A DNA stretch of 64,000 nucleotides, taken from the NCBI GenBank assembly GCA_035695105.1, contig DASSEV010000020.1:62001-126000 (forward strand), in the 5' to 3' direction. Shown piece after piece: positions 25,229-33,106 of the stretch. The notes under the pieces are model-generated. The model had not been told where the DNA came from. It worked only from the letters and a program-made list of their open reading frames with translations, and did no database searches. Both the position numbers and the translations under genes were made by a program. Origin of the DNA: JAICYJ01 sp035695105 (GTDB lineage: Bacteria > Actinomycetota > Thermoleophilia > Gaiellales > JAICJC01). Within the stretch, counting starts at the first letter, position 1. Every line of letters starts with the position of its first letter.

Positions 25229-25416
25229 GGGGCTTCGCGCGGTTTCTCTACGACTTCGTCGTCGGCGACGACCCGGTGGTCGCGCTGCTGGTCGTGGCCG
25301 CGATCGCCGGAGCCTGGCTGCTGCACCACGCGGGCGCCGACGCCTGGTGGGCTGTGCCGGCCGTGGTCACCGCCGCGCTCGCGTTGTCGCTCTGGCGCGT
25401 GGCGCGCACGGGTTAG
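25225..25416 (+). CDS. Small membrane protein (63 aa)
   Basis: Starts at a GTG overlapping the stop of the upstream gene (GTGA). MRGFARFLYDFVVGDDPVV followed by one or two hydrophobic helices (ALLVVAAIAGAWLL and AVPAVVTAALALSLW) and RVARTG. Translational coupling with the COG4280-like transporter suggests an accessory subunit. No family recognised. Confidence 0.7.
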   Translation: MRGFARFLYDFVVGDDPVVALLVVAAIAGAWLLHHAGADAWWAVPAVVTAALALSLWRVARTG

Positions 25417-25501
25417 GAAGACCGGTGGGGCGGCGGCAGTCGGTGCGATCTGGTGGAAGCGTGTCCTGCGTCACCGCTGGCGGGGGCGGTAGGATCAGCG
25501 G

Positions 25502-26203
25502 GTGCTCATGGCGCGCCACGCCGAGCGTCATCTCAGCCACCGAACCGGCTGGCTGAGGGCGGCGGTGCTCGGCGCGAACGACGGCATCGTCTCGACGGCT
25601 GCGATCATCGTCGGCGTCGCTTCCGCAGGGTCGACTCGCTCCGCCATCCTCACCGCCGGGATCGCAGGGCTGGTCGCCGGGGCCGCTTCGATGGCCGCCG
25701 GCGAGTACGTCTCGGTCAGCTCGCAGGCGGACTCCGAACGTGCCGACCTTGCGCTCGAGCAGCGTGAGCTTTCGGCCGACCCGGAGGGTGAGCGGGAGGA
25801 GCTGGTCGAGATCTATCGCGGCCGGGGGCTGTCCGACCGTCTCGCCCGAGAGGTGGCAGACGAGCTGAGCGCTCGGGACGATCTGCTGCAGGTGCACGCC
25901 CGGGACGAGCTCGGCATGACCGAGCTGTCGCACGCCCGCCCGCTCCAGGCTGCCGGCGCGTCGGCGGCGTCGTTCACCGTGGGTGCTGCGCTTCCGCTGA
26001 TCGCCGTGTTCCTCGCTCCTGCGTCGGCGAGGATCGCCGTGACGTTTGCCGCCACGACGGTGGCCCTGGCGCTGACCGGCTTCGCCGGAGCCCGTCTCGG
26101 CGGCGCTCGGCCGGCGCGTGGGACGGTGCGCGTGGTCGTCTGGGGGATCGCCGCGATGCTGCTGACCATGGCAATCGGCAGGCTCGTGGGCACCGCCGTC
26201 TGA
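25502..26203 (+). CDS. VIT1/CCC1-family iron/manganese transporter
   Basis: 233 residues (GTG at 25502, or ATG at 25508). The family hallmarks are near the N-terminus: LGANDGIVSTAAIIVGVASAG and GLVAGAASMAAGEYVSVSSQ. A Glu-rich cytoplasmic domain in the middle (EGEREELVEIYRGRGL, LHARDELG-like) corresponds to the metal-binding domain of VIT1, and two to three helices follow. It moves Fe2+ or Mn2+ across the membrane. It converges with the S9 peptidase gene with a 6-base gap. Confidence 0.9.
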   Translation: MLMARHAERHLSHRTGWLRAAVLGANDGIVSTAAIIVGVASAGSTRSAILTAGIAGLVAGAASMAAGEYVSVSSQADSERADLALEQRELSADPEGEREELVEIYRGRGLSDRLAREVADELSARDDLLQVHARDELGMTELSHARPLQAAGASAASFTVGAALPLIAVFLAPASARIAVTFAATTVALALTGFAGARLGGARPARGTVRVVVWGIAAMLLTMAIGRLVGTAV

Positions 26204-26209
26204 GCATCG

Positions 26210-28114
26210 CTACAGGTGCTGCCCGAACCAGCCGACGATGCGCTCGAGCCGGTCGCGGCGCCGGTCGGGACGGCCGTTGACCAGCATCACGTGGCTCTCG
26301 TTCGGGTAGCGGACCATCTCGACCGGGCGGCCGTTCGCCTTGCGCAGGGCGAAGACGAGCTCGCTGTTGACGGGCGGGCAGCGGTGATCCTGCTCGGCCT
26401 GGAGCAGCAGCAGCGGGCCGGCGAACTCCGTGATCCGGGACGCCGGGCTCGCCGGCCAGTACTCCTTCGCACCGCGGGGCAGCGGCGGCAGCCCCATCCA
26501 CGGCACGGTGCCGTAGTCCGACGCGGCATACTCGACGAAGTAGTCCGAGACGGGGTTCTCCGCGACCGCCGCGCTGAACCGCCTGGGGTGCCGCCCGGCC
26601 AGCCAGATGGTCTCGAGCCCACCGTAGGACAGCCCGAGCAGCCCGACGTGGCTTGCGGCGATCGCCCCGCGCGCAGCGAGCCGGTCGAGCAGCTTGAGCA
26701 GCTGCCGTGAATCGGGCCCGCTCCAGTGGTCGTGGAGCGATGCGGCGAACCGGGCGCCGTAGGACACCGAGCCCGCGGGATTCGCCCAGATCACGGAGAT
26801 CCCGGCCGACGCCAGCGCCGTCATCTCCAGCCAGGGAAGCGGTGAGTGCGAGGCATAGGGCCCGCCGTGGATCTGCAGCACCGCCGGCCGCCTGCCACGC
26901 CCGCCGCGGAGCATCCAGGCGTCGATCCCGTCCTCGCGGAAGGAGGACACCTGCTCCGGCTCGCGCCGGAACGGCCGGTACCACCCCGACCCGTCGCGCG
27001 TGATGCGCCGCAGCGAGCCGTCGCGCACCTCGAACAGATCGGCCGGCTCGGGGCCGTTGTTCGCCAGCACGACGATCCGCCCGCCGGCCGTCTGCACGTC
27101 GCAGACGATCACGTCGCCCGACGTCAGCCACTCCACGCTGCCGTCCAGGCCGAAGCGGACCAGCTGGCCGCTCCCCTCGTCGGTGACGACCGCGAGCAGG
27201 TGCTCCTCGTCCTCCCAGACCATGTGCGGCCCGACCTCGCCGGGGATGAGATCGCTGTAGGTGGTCAGGCCGACCGGGCGGTCGAGCTTCGCGCCCAGCA
27301 CGACATGCTCCTTGCCCTGCGCGACGACGATGACGGGGTCGCGCCACGGCAGGTTGTCTTCCTGGACGACGCCCGCCATGGCCAGGCGGCCCTTCGGCGA
27401 CCAGGCGGCAGCCCACACCGCGCCCCCCAGACGGTCGACCTCCGTCGTCCGGCCGGACAGCCCGGCGGCGAAGACGCGTGGCACGTCCAGCGCCGACTCC
27501 CGATCCGGGTCGGCCAGGAAGCCGATCCGGCTGCTCGAGATCCACCTCGGGGCGGCGACGTCGAACCGGTCGTCGGTGACGCGGCGCAGACGGCCGCCGC
27601 GGGCCGGCACGATCCAGGCGGCGGTGTCCTGATCCCTGACGCCGGCGCCGTCCAGCCGCCATCGCAGCACGTCCACGCGCAGCGCGGTGGGATCGTCCGC
27701 CGGGCCGACGCCGAAGCGGCGCCTGCCGGATGCCGCGGTCAGGAGGACGGTGCGCCCGTCAGGCGACCAGGACGCGTCGTACGCGCCGCCATCCGGCGCG
27801 GGCAGGTCGCTGGGCTCGCCGCCTCCGCTGGGGAGCACCCATGGACGGCTGGTCCCATCGCGCTCCGACAGGAACAGCACGCGCGACCCGTCCGGCGAGA
27901 AGCTCGGGCGGCTCTCCCGCCCGTGGGTGGTCAGCTGCCGCGACGATCCGCCGGAGACTGCGGCCAGGCGCAGGTGCCACCGGTACTCGGCGGCGGCCGT
28001 GTCCCGGCGCGCGTAGACGACGTGACGTCCGTCCGGCGACAGCGTGAACGAGGCGATCTGCCGCTCGCGGTCGAGATCCGCGGGCCGGAAGGGGCGTGGG
28101 CCGGTTTCTGCCAC
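26210..28114 (-). CDS. S9 family acylaminoacyl-peptidase-like enzyme
   Basis: 634 residues: an N-terminal seven-bladed WD40-like propeller (repeated FSPDGSRVLF, SWSPDGRTVLL, SPKGRLAMAG) and a C-terminal alpha/beta-hydrolase. The triad is Ser496 in LLGLSYGGLET, Asp576 in QAEQDHRCPP and His608 in YPNESHVMLV. QIHGGPYASHS is the oxyanion region. It probably removes acylated or free N-terminal residues from short peptides in the cytoplasm. It diverges from the pterin-like operon across an 88-base gap. Confidence 0.92.
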   Translation of the reverse strand: MAETGPRPFRPADLDRERQIASFTLSPDGRHVVYARRDTAAAEYRWHLRLAAVSGGSSRQLTTHGRESRPSFSPDGSRVLFLSERDGTSRPWVLPSGGGEPSDLPAPDGGAYDASWSPDGRTVLLTAASGRRRFGVGPADDPTALRVDVLRWRLDGAGVRDQDTAAWIVPARGGRLRRVTDDRFDVAAPRWISSSRIGFLADPDRESALDVPRVFAAGLSGRTTEVDRLGGAVWAAAWSPKGRLAMAGVVQEDNLPWRDPVIVVAQGKEHVVLGAKLDRPVGLTTYSDLIPGEVGPHMVWEDEEHLLAVVTDEGSGQLVRFGLDGSVEWLTSGDVIVCDVQTAGGRIVVLANNGPEPADLFEVRDGSLRRITRDGSGWYRPFRREPEQVSSFREDGIDAWMLRGGRGRRPAVLQIHGGPYASHSPLPWLEMTALASAGISVIWANPAGSVSYGARFAASLHDHWSGPDSRQLLKLLDRLAARGAIAASHVGLLGLSYGGLETIWLAGRHPRRFSAAVAENPVSDYFVEYAASDYGTVPWMGLPPLPRGAKEYWPASPASRITEFAGPLLLLQAEQDHRCPPVNSELVFALRKANGRPVEMVRYPNESHVMLVNGRPDRRRDRLERIVGWFGQHL

Positions 28115-28202
28115 CCGGCCAGCCTACAGATCGCACGAGCCGCACGGTGAACCGGTTGCGCATCGTCGCGGTATCACCGGTATCGTCAGCCGCCGCGATC
28201 CG

Positions 28203-29189
28203 ATGGCCGAGAACCCCCTCACCGCGCATGCGTTCTGGGTGTGCGAGCCCGGCCGCGGGGAGCTGCGGAGGCTCGAGCTGCCTGCCCCCGGGCCCGGTGA
28301 GGTGCTCGTCCGGACGCTGCGCTCGGGGATCAGCCGGGGCACCGAGACGATCGTCTTCCGCGGGCGGGTGCCCGCCGACCAGCGCGACGCCATGCGGGCG
28401 CCCTTTCAGGACGGCGCATTCCCCGGCCCCGTCAAGTACGGCTACCTGAGCGTCGGGTCGGTCGAGCGAGGGCCCGAGCGCATGCTCGGCCGGACGGTCT
28501 TCTGCCTGTATCCCCACCAGACCGCGTACGTGGTGCCCTCCGGCGCGGTCGCCGTCGTGCCGGACGATGTCCCGGTGGATCGCGCGGTGCTCGCAGGTAC
28601 CGTTGAGACCGCGGTGAACGCGCTCTGGGATGCACCGCCGCTCGTCGGGGACAGGGTGACGGTCGTCGGCGCGGGCATGGTCGGCTGCTGCGTCGCGCGC
28701 CTGGTGCGCCGGTTTCCCGAGGTGCGGGTCGAGCTGGTGGACGTCGACCCGGCGCGCGGAGGCACCGCCGCCGCCCTCGATGTGGACTTCGCGACGCCCG
28801 ACCGCGCGGAGGGTGGCCGCGACCTCGTGTTCCATGCCAGCGGAACCTCGGCCGGCCTTCAGCGGTGCCTCGAGCTGCTCGCACCGGAGGGAGCCGTGGT
28901 CGATCTCAGCTGGTACGGGGATGCCGAGGTGCGGCTCTGGCTGGGAGGCGCCTTCCACTCCGGCCGCCTGGCCATCCGCTCGAGCCAGGTCGGCATGGTC
29001 GCGCCTGCGCGCCGCGGCTCGCGCACGGCCGCCGACCGGCTCCGGCTCGCCCTCGAGCTGCTGCGGGACCCCGCCTTCGACGCTCTGCTCACGGGCGCCT
29101 CGCCGTTCACGGAGCTTCCCGCGGTGATGTCGAGGGTGGCCGGCGGGGAGCTCCCCGGCCTCTGCCATACGATCACCTACGACTGCTAG
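28203..29189 (+). CDS. MDR-superfamily zinc-type dehydrogenase (BchC/threonine-dehydrogenase-like)
   Basis: 328 residues from the ATG at 28203; the longer open frame (from 28044) reads through the divergent promoter. RSGISRGTETIVFRGRVP and AFPGPVKYGYLSVGSV form the GroES-like part, with TVFCLYPHQTAYVV; the Rossmann dinucleotide motif is VTVVGAGMVGCCVARLV. A catalytic-zinc Cys/His set is not evident. The pattern resembles MDR reductases such as the BchC subgroup. First gene of a compact operon with a PTPS-like protein and a glycosyltransferase. Confidence 0.85.
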   Translation: MAENPLTAHAFWVCEPGRGELRRLELPAPGPGEVLVRTLRSGISRGTETIVFRGRVPADQRDAMRAPFQDGAFPGPVKYGYLSVGSVERGPERMLGRTVFCLYPHQTAYVVPSGAVAVVPDDVPVDRAVLAGTVETAVNALWDAPPLVGDRVTVVGAGMVGCCVARLVRRFPEVRVELVDVDPARGGTAAALDVDFATPDRAEGGRDLVFHASGTSAGLQRCLELLAPEGAVVDLSWYGDAEVRLWLGGAFHSGRLAIRSSQVGMVAPARRGSRTAADRLRLALELLRDPAFDALLTGASPFTELPAVMSRVAGGELPGLCHTITYDC

Positions 29190-29191
29190 CC

Positions 29192-29590
29192 ATGTACGCC
29201 GTCACCGTCCGAGACCACGTGATGATCGCCCACTCGCTTCGCGGCGAGGTGTTCGGCCCCGCGCAGCGGCTCCACGGCGCCACGTACACCGTCGACGCGA
29301 CATTCCGCAGCCCAGAGCTCGACGCCGACGGCATCGTCGTCGACATCGGCCGCGCCACCGACGCGCTGCGGTCGGTGCTCGATGACCTCGACTACCGCAA
29401 CCTCGACGAGCACCCGGCGTTCTCCGACTCCAACAGCACCACCGAGCTGCTCGCAAAGCTGATCGCCGACCGCCTGGTCGAGCGGATCCACGCCGGTGAG
29501 CTGGGCGACAGCGCTCGCCAGCTTGCGGGCGTCGCGGTGACGCTGCACGAGTCCCACGTCGCCTGGGCGAGCTTCGAGCGCACCCTGTGA
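29192..29590 (+). CDS. Divergent 6-pyruvoyl-tetrahydropterin synthase (PTPS/QueD) family protein
   Basis: 132 residues with the T-fold pattern: MIAHSLRGE (first His, residue 14), RLHGATYTVDATF (His28 of the canonical HGH), SNSTTELLAKLIADRL (equivalent of NPTxENLA) and VTLHESHVAW (the C-terminal His-Glu). Two departures matter: the canonical HGH is HGA, and no Cys precedes it, so the QueD/PTPS catalytic Cys and one zinc ligand are absent. It may act on a different pterin or only bind one. Starts 2 bases after the dehydrogenase stop; overlaps the next gene by 4. Confidence 0.8.
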   Translation: MYAVTVRDHVMIAHSLRGEVFGPAQRLHGATYTVDATFRSPELDADGIVVDIGRATDALRSVLDDLDYRNLDEHPAFSDSNSTTELLAKLIADRLVERIHAGELGDSARQLAGVAVTLHESHVAWASFERTL

Positions 29591-30624
29591 GGACGCTGCA
29601 CGTCGTCGTCCCCGAGGGCATCGACGACCCTCGCCGGCCGAGCGGCGGAAACCGGTACGACCGGCGCGTCTGCGTTGCGCTCGCCCACGCCGGGTGGGAG
29701 GTCGTGATGCATGAGGTGCCGTGGCCGGAGGGGACGGGCGAAGCGCTCGCGGCGGCGATCAGGACGATCCCCGATCGGTCGGTCGTCCTGCTCGACGGGC
29801 TGGTCGCCTCCCCGGCGGACGCCGTGCTGGTTCCGGAGGCCGGCCGCCTGCGTCAGGTCGTGCTCGTCCACATGGCTCTCGGAGACGAGGGCGATGCCGC
29901 CGCGCGGCGGCGCGAGGCCGCGGTGCTGTCGTCGGCAGCGGCCGTGGTGGTGACGAGCCGGTGGAGCCGCGACGAGCTCATGGGGCTCTACGGGCTGCCG
30001 GCCGGCTCGGTGCACGTTGCCGAGCCCGGTGTGGACGCCGCACCCATCGCCGCGGGAACGGACGCCGGGGGTGAGCTGCTCTGCGTCGCCACCGTCGCGC
30101 GGGCCAAGGGCCACGACGTGCTGGTCGACGCGCTCGCAGGCCTGCAGGAGATGGCCTGGTCGTGCACCTGCGTGGGCAGCGTCGACCGGGATCCGCCGTT
30201 CGCCCTGCAGCTGCGGGCCGCTGTCGAGAGGGCCGGCCTGTCCGGCCGTGTGCGGCTGGCCGGCGCGTGCAGCGATGCCGAACTCGAGCAGCTCTACCGC
30301 GCTGCGGATCTGCTCGTCCACGCGTCGCGGGCCGAGACCTACGGCATGGCCCTCACCGAGGCGCTCGCCCACGGCCTCCCCGTCGTCGCGTGCGACGTGG
30401 GTGGGATCCCGGAGGCGCTCGGTACGACCGGATCGGGCCGGCCCGGGGTGCTTGTGCCGCCGGGCGACGCCGATGCGCTCCGCGGGGCGCTGCGGCGATG
30501 GCTGGCCGACGCGCGCCTGCGCGCGCGCCTGCGTGCCGCGGCGGCGGGCCGGCGTGCCTCGCTCCCGTCCTGGCCGGCGACCGCGGCCGCCGTCGCCCGG
30601 GCCTGTGAGGCCGCCGCGCGGTGA
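29587..30624 (+). CDS. Family 4 glycosyltransferase
   Basis: 345 residues, GT-B fold. The N-terminal half lacks the usual Gly-rich loop strength but has PSGGNRYDRRV; the C-terminal donor domain is classic: LLCVATVARAKGHDVLVDAL, LHVHA-like region LVHASRAETYGMALTEALAHG with the E-x7-E pair, and VACDVGGIPEAL. Uses a nucleotide sugar to glycosylate an acceptor that is not apparent. GTG start overlaps the PTPS-like stop (GTGA). Product presumably acts on the neighbouring pathway's pterin-like or lipid intermediate (inference). Confidence 0.9.
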   Translation: MRTLHVVVPEGIDDPRRPSGGNRYDRRVCVALAHAGWEVVMHEVPWPEGTGEALAAAIRTIPDRSVVLLDGLVASPADAVLVPEAGRLRQVVLVHMALGDEGDAAARRREAAVLSSAAAVVVTSRWSRDELMGLYGLPAGSVHVAEPGVDAAPIAAGTDAGGELLCVATVARAKGHDVLVDALAGLQEMAWSCTCVGSVDRDPPFALQLRAAVERAGLSGRVRLAGACSDAELEQLYRAADLLVHASRAETYGMALTEALAHGLPVVACDVGGIPEALGTTGSGRPGVLVPPGDADALRGALRRWLADARLRARLRAAAAGRRASLPSWPATAAAVARACEAAAR

Positions 30625-31445
30625 CGGGTGCCGCCGTTCCGGTCAGCCCGGCCTGGCTCGCGCTCCGCGAGCCGGCCGACGCGGCCGCTCGTTCGCTCGA
30701 GCTTGCGTCACGGCTGGCCGGCGCAGCGCCGGATGGGGGAGCGTGGGTGATCCACGACCTCGCGTGCGGCACCGGCTCCATGGGCCGCTGGCTGGCACCG
30801 CTACTGCCGGGTGCGCAGCGCTGGGTGCTTCACGACCGCGACGGCGAGCTGCTCCGTATCGCCGGGGCGGACGCACCCTCCGCGTCCGGCGACGGCGCCT
30901 CCGTGTCGGTCAAGCCGCGGCGGTCGGATATCACGCGGCTCGATCCGTCGGACATCGCGGGCGCGTCGCTGATCACGGCGTCGGCCCTGCTCGACCTGAT
31001 GGCGGCGCCCGAGCTCGACCGCCTGATCGCAACCTGTGCGACCGCCCGCTGCCCCCTGCTGTTCACGATCTCGGTGACCGGCCGCGTGGCGCTCGAGCCC
31101 GTCGATCCGCTCGACGGCGCCATCGCGGCGGCATTCAACGCGCACCAGCGCCGGGACACCGGCGCCGGCAGGCTGCTGGGCCCCGATGCCGTCTCCGCGG
31201 CCGTCGAGCGCCTCTGCCGGGAGCCGGTCGAGGTGCTGGTGCGCCCAAGCCCCTGGCGGCTCGGCGCCGCGGATCGGGAGCTGACGGTCGCATGGCTCGA
31301 GGGGTGGCTGTCAGCTGCCCGCGAGCACGAGCCGCCGCTGCATGAGGCGGCGGCGGCGTACCGGTCGCGGCGGCTTGCGCAGGCGCGCGCCGGGGAGCTC
31401 TGCGTCGCCGTCGACCACGCCGACGTGCTGGCGATGCCACGGTGA
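30621..31445 (+). CDS. Class I SAM-dependent methyltransferase
   Basis: 274 residues. Motif I is VIHDLACGTGSMGRWL; motif II WVLHDRDGELL; post-motifs in LITASALLDLMAAPEL. The acceptor cannot be told. GTG start overlaps the glycosyltransferase stop (GTGA), so it is translated with it. Part of the six-gene operon running 28203-33106. Confidence 0.85.
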   Translation: MTGAAVPVSPAWLALREPADAAARSLELASRLAGAAPDGGAWVIHDLACGTGSMGRWLAPLLPGAQRWVLHDRDGELLRIAGADAPSASGDGASVSVKPRRSDITRLDPSDIAGASLITASALLDLMAAPELDRLIATCATARCPLLFTISVTGRVALEPVDPLDGAIAAAFNAHQRRDTGAGRLLGPDAVSAAVERLCREPVEVLVRPSPWRLGAADRELTVAWLEGWLSAAREHEPPLHEAAAAYRSRRLAQARAGELCVAVDHADVLAMPR

Positions 31446-31533
31446 GCCGCAGCCCGCGCAATCCGAGCGCGCCCCTCGGGCGTAGTCCCCACAGCCGGCG
31501 GAGAGCCACGTCCGGGCACACGACAGGGAGATC

Positions 31534-32424
31534 GTGACGTACAGCAGGCGGCGGTTCGGATCGCTCGTGCGCCCCGCGCTCGGTGCCGCGGTGCTCGGCG
31601 CCGTGGTGTGGCGGGTCGGCTTCGGCCCCTTCCGCGACGGCGTGCAGGCGGTGGACGGCGGGGCGCTCGCCGCCGCGGCGTTCCTGGGCGCGATCTCGAC
31701 CGGGTGCTGTGCCTGGCGCTGGACCGTGATCGCACGTCGGCGCGGCCTGCCGCTGTCGTTCGGCGCCGCGGTGGCGGCGTACTATCGGTCCGTGTTCCTC
31801 AACCTCACGCTGCCCGGCGGCGTCGTGGGTGACGTCCACCGCGGCCTCCGGCATGGCCGCACCGCCGGCGGCGCCGGTCGGGCGCTGCGGGCCGTCGCGT
31901 GGGAGCGCGGGATCGGACAGGCGGTGCAGCTCGCCCTCACGATCGCCGTGCTGGCGGCGCTGCCCTCGCCCGTGCGGGACGTCGTGCCGGCCCCGGCCCG
32001 CGCGGCGGTCGTCGCGCTGCTCGCCCTCGTGATCATCGTCGTCGGCTACCGCAGCCGCCGGCGGTGGGCCGTGGTCTGCGGACTCGCCGCGGCATCGATG
32101 GTCGTCGTCGCCGCCAACGCGGCCATGTTCGTGATCGCGGCCCGGACGGCAGGGATTTCGGCGCCGGCAACGCGGCTGCTGCCGCTGGTGCTGCTGGCCA
32201 TGGTCGCGATGGTGCTGCCGAGCGCCGCAGGATGGGGCCCGCGCGAGGGCGCCACGGCGTGGGCCTTCGGCGCGGCCGGCCTCGGTACCGGCGCCGGGGT
32301 CGCCGCCGCCGTGACGTTCGGGGTGATGGCCCTCGCGGCCAGCCTCCCCGGCGCCCTGGTGTTCGCCGGCGCATGGCTCGCCGACCTCGCTCCTGCGCGA
32401 GAAGGTGAGGCCGCTGATGCTTGA
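31534..32424 (+). CDS. UPF0104/YbhN-like (LPG synthase TM-region) membrane protein
   Basis: 296 residues with about eight membrane helices. VFLNLTLPGGVVGDVHRGLRHG and AVAWERGIGQAVQLALT are conserved segments of the UPF0104/lysylphosphatidylglycerol-synthase TM family, lacking the soluble aminoacyl-transferase domain. The family flips or exports lipids or is simply uncharacterised. There is an 88-base gap to the methyltransferase gene, holding nothing recognisable. Confidence 0.8.
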   Translation: MTYSRRRFGSLVRPALGAAVLGAVVWRVGFGPFRDGVQAVDGGALAAAAFLGAISTGCCAWRWTVIARRRGLPLSFGAAVAAYYRSVFLNLTLPGGVVGDVHRGLRHGRTAGGAGRALRAVAWERGIGQAVQLALTIAVLAALPSPVRDVVPAPARAAVVALLALVIIVVGYRSRRRWAVVCGLAAASMVVVAANAAMFVIAARTAGISAPATRLLPLVLLAMVAMVLPSAAGWGPREGATAWAFGAAGLGTGAGVAAAVTFGVMALAASLPGALVFAGAWLADLAPAREGEAADA

Positions 32425-33106
32425 CCGGCCCTACACGCTGCTCAGCTGCGCCATGTCCATCGACGGCTACATCGGCAGCCCCGGATCGCGCCTGCTGCTC
32501 TCGAACGACGCCGACTTCGAGCGCGTCGACGAGGTTCGCGCCTCCTGCGACGCGATCCTCGTCGGGGCGGCGACGGTGCGCATGGACAACCCGCGGCTGC
32601 TGGTGCGCTCACCGGCCCTGCGCGAGCAGCGCGCGGCCCGCGGCGCACGGCCGTCGCCGATGAAGGTCACCGTCACGCGGCGGGTGGAGCTCGACCCGCA
32701 CGCGAACTTCTTCACCGCAGGCGATGTCGAGAAGCTGGTCTACTGCCCGAGCCCACGGGTGCCCGAGGCCCGGGCGCGCCTCGAGCCCTCGGCCACCGTG
32801 GTCGACGGCGGCGAGCACGTGGAAATGCGCACGCTGAGCAGCGACCTGGCCGCGCGCGGCGTGGAGCGGCTGATGGTCGAGGGCGGCGGCACGGTGCACA
32901 CCCAGTTCCTGACCGGCGATCTCGCCGATGAGCTGCAGCTGGTGGTGGCGCCGCTCTTCGTCGGCGACTCAGACGGCACGCGGTTCGTGCGCGACGGCCG
33001 CTTCCCCTGGAACGCGGGCCAGCGCGCCACGCTGTCGGAGGTGCGGCAGGTGGGCGACGTCGTGCTGCTCCGCTACGCGCTGTCGTCGCGCTTCGGCGCC
33101 GCCTAG
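32417..33106 (+). CDS. RibD C-terminal/dihydrofolate-reductase-like reductase
   Basis: 229 residues from the ATG at 32417, preceded by a good ribosome-binding site AAGGTGAGG; it overlaps the UPF0104 stop by 8 bases. SIDGYIGSPGSRLLLSND is the start motif, GAATVRMDNPRLLVRS the NADPH/substrate motif and GVERLMVEGGGTVHTQFL the conserved core of the RibD reductase domain. It reduces a pyrimidine or pterin-like intermediate. The deaminase domain is absent. Its 3' end overlaps the antiparallel acyltransferase gene by 138 bases. Confidence 0.9.
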   Translation: MLDRPYTLLSCAMSIDGYIGSPGSRLLLSNDADFERVDEVRASCDAILVGAATVRMDNPRLLVRSPALREQRAARGARPSPMKVTVTRRVELDPHANFFTAGDVEKLVYCPSPRVPEARARLEPSATVVDGGEHVEMRTLSSDLAARGVERLMVEGGGTVHTQFLTGDLADELQLVVAPLFVGDSDGTRFVRDGRFPWNAGQRATLSEVRQVGDVVLLRYALSSRFGAA

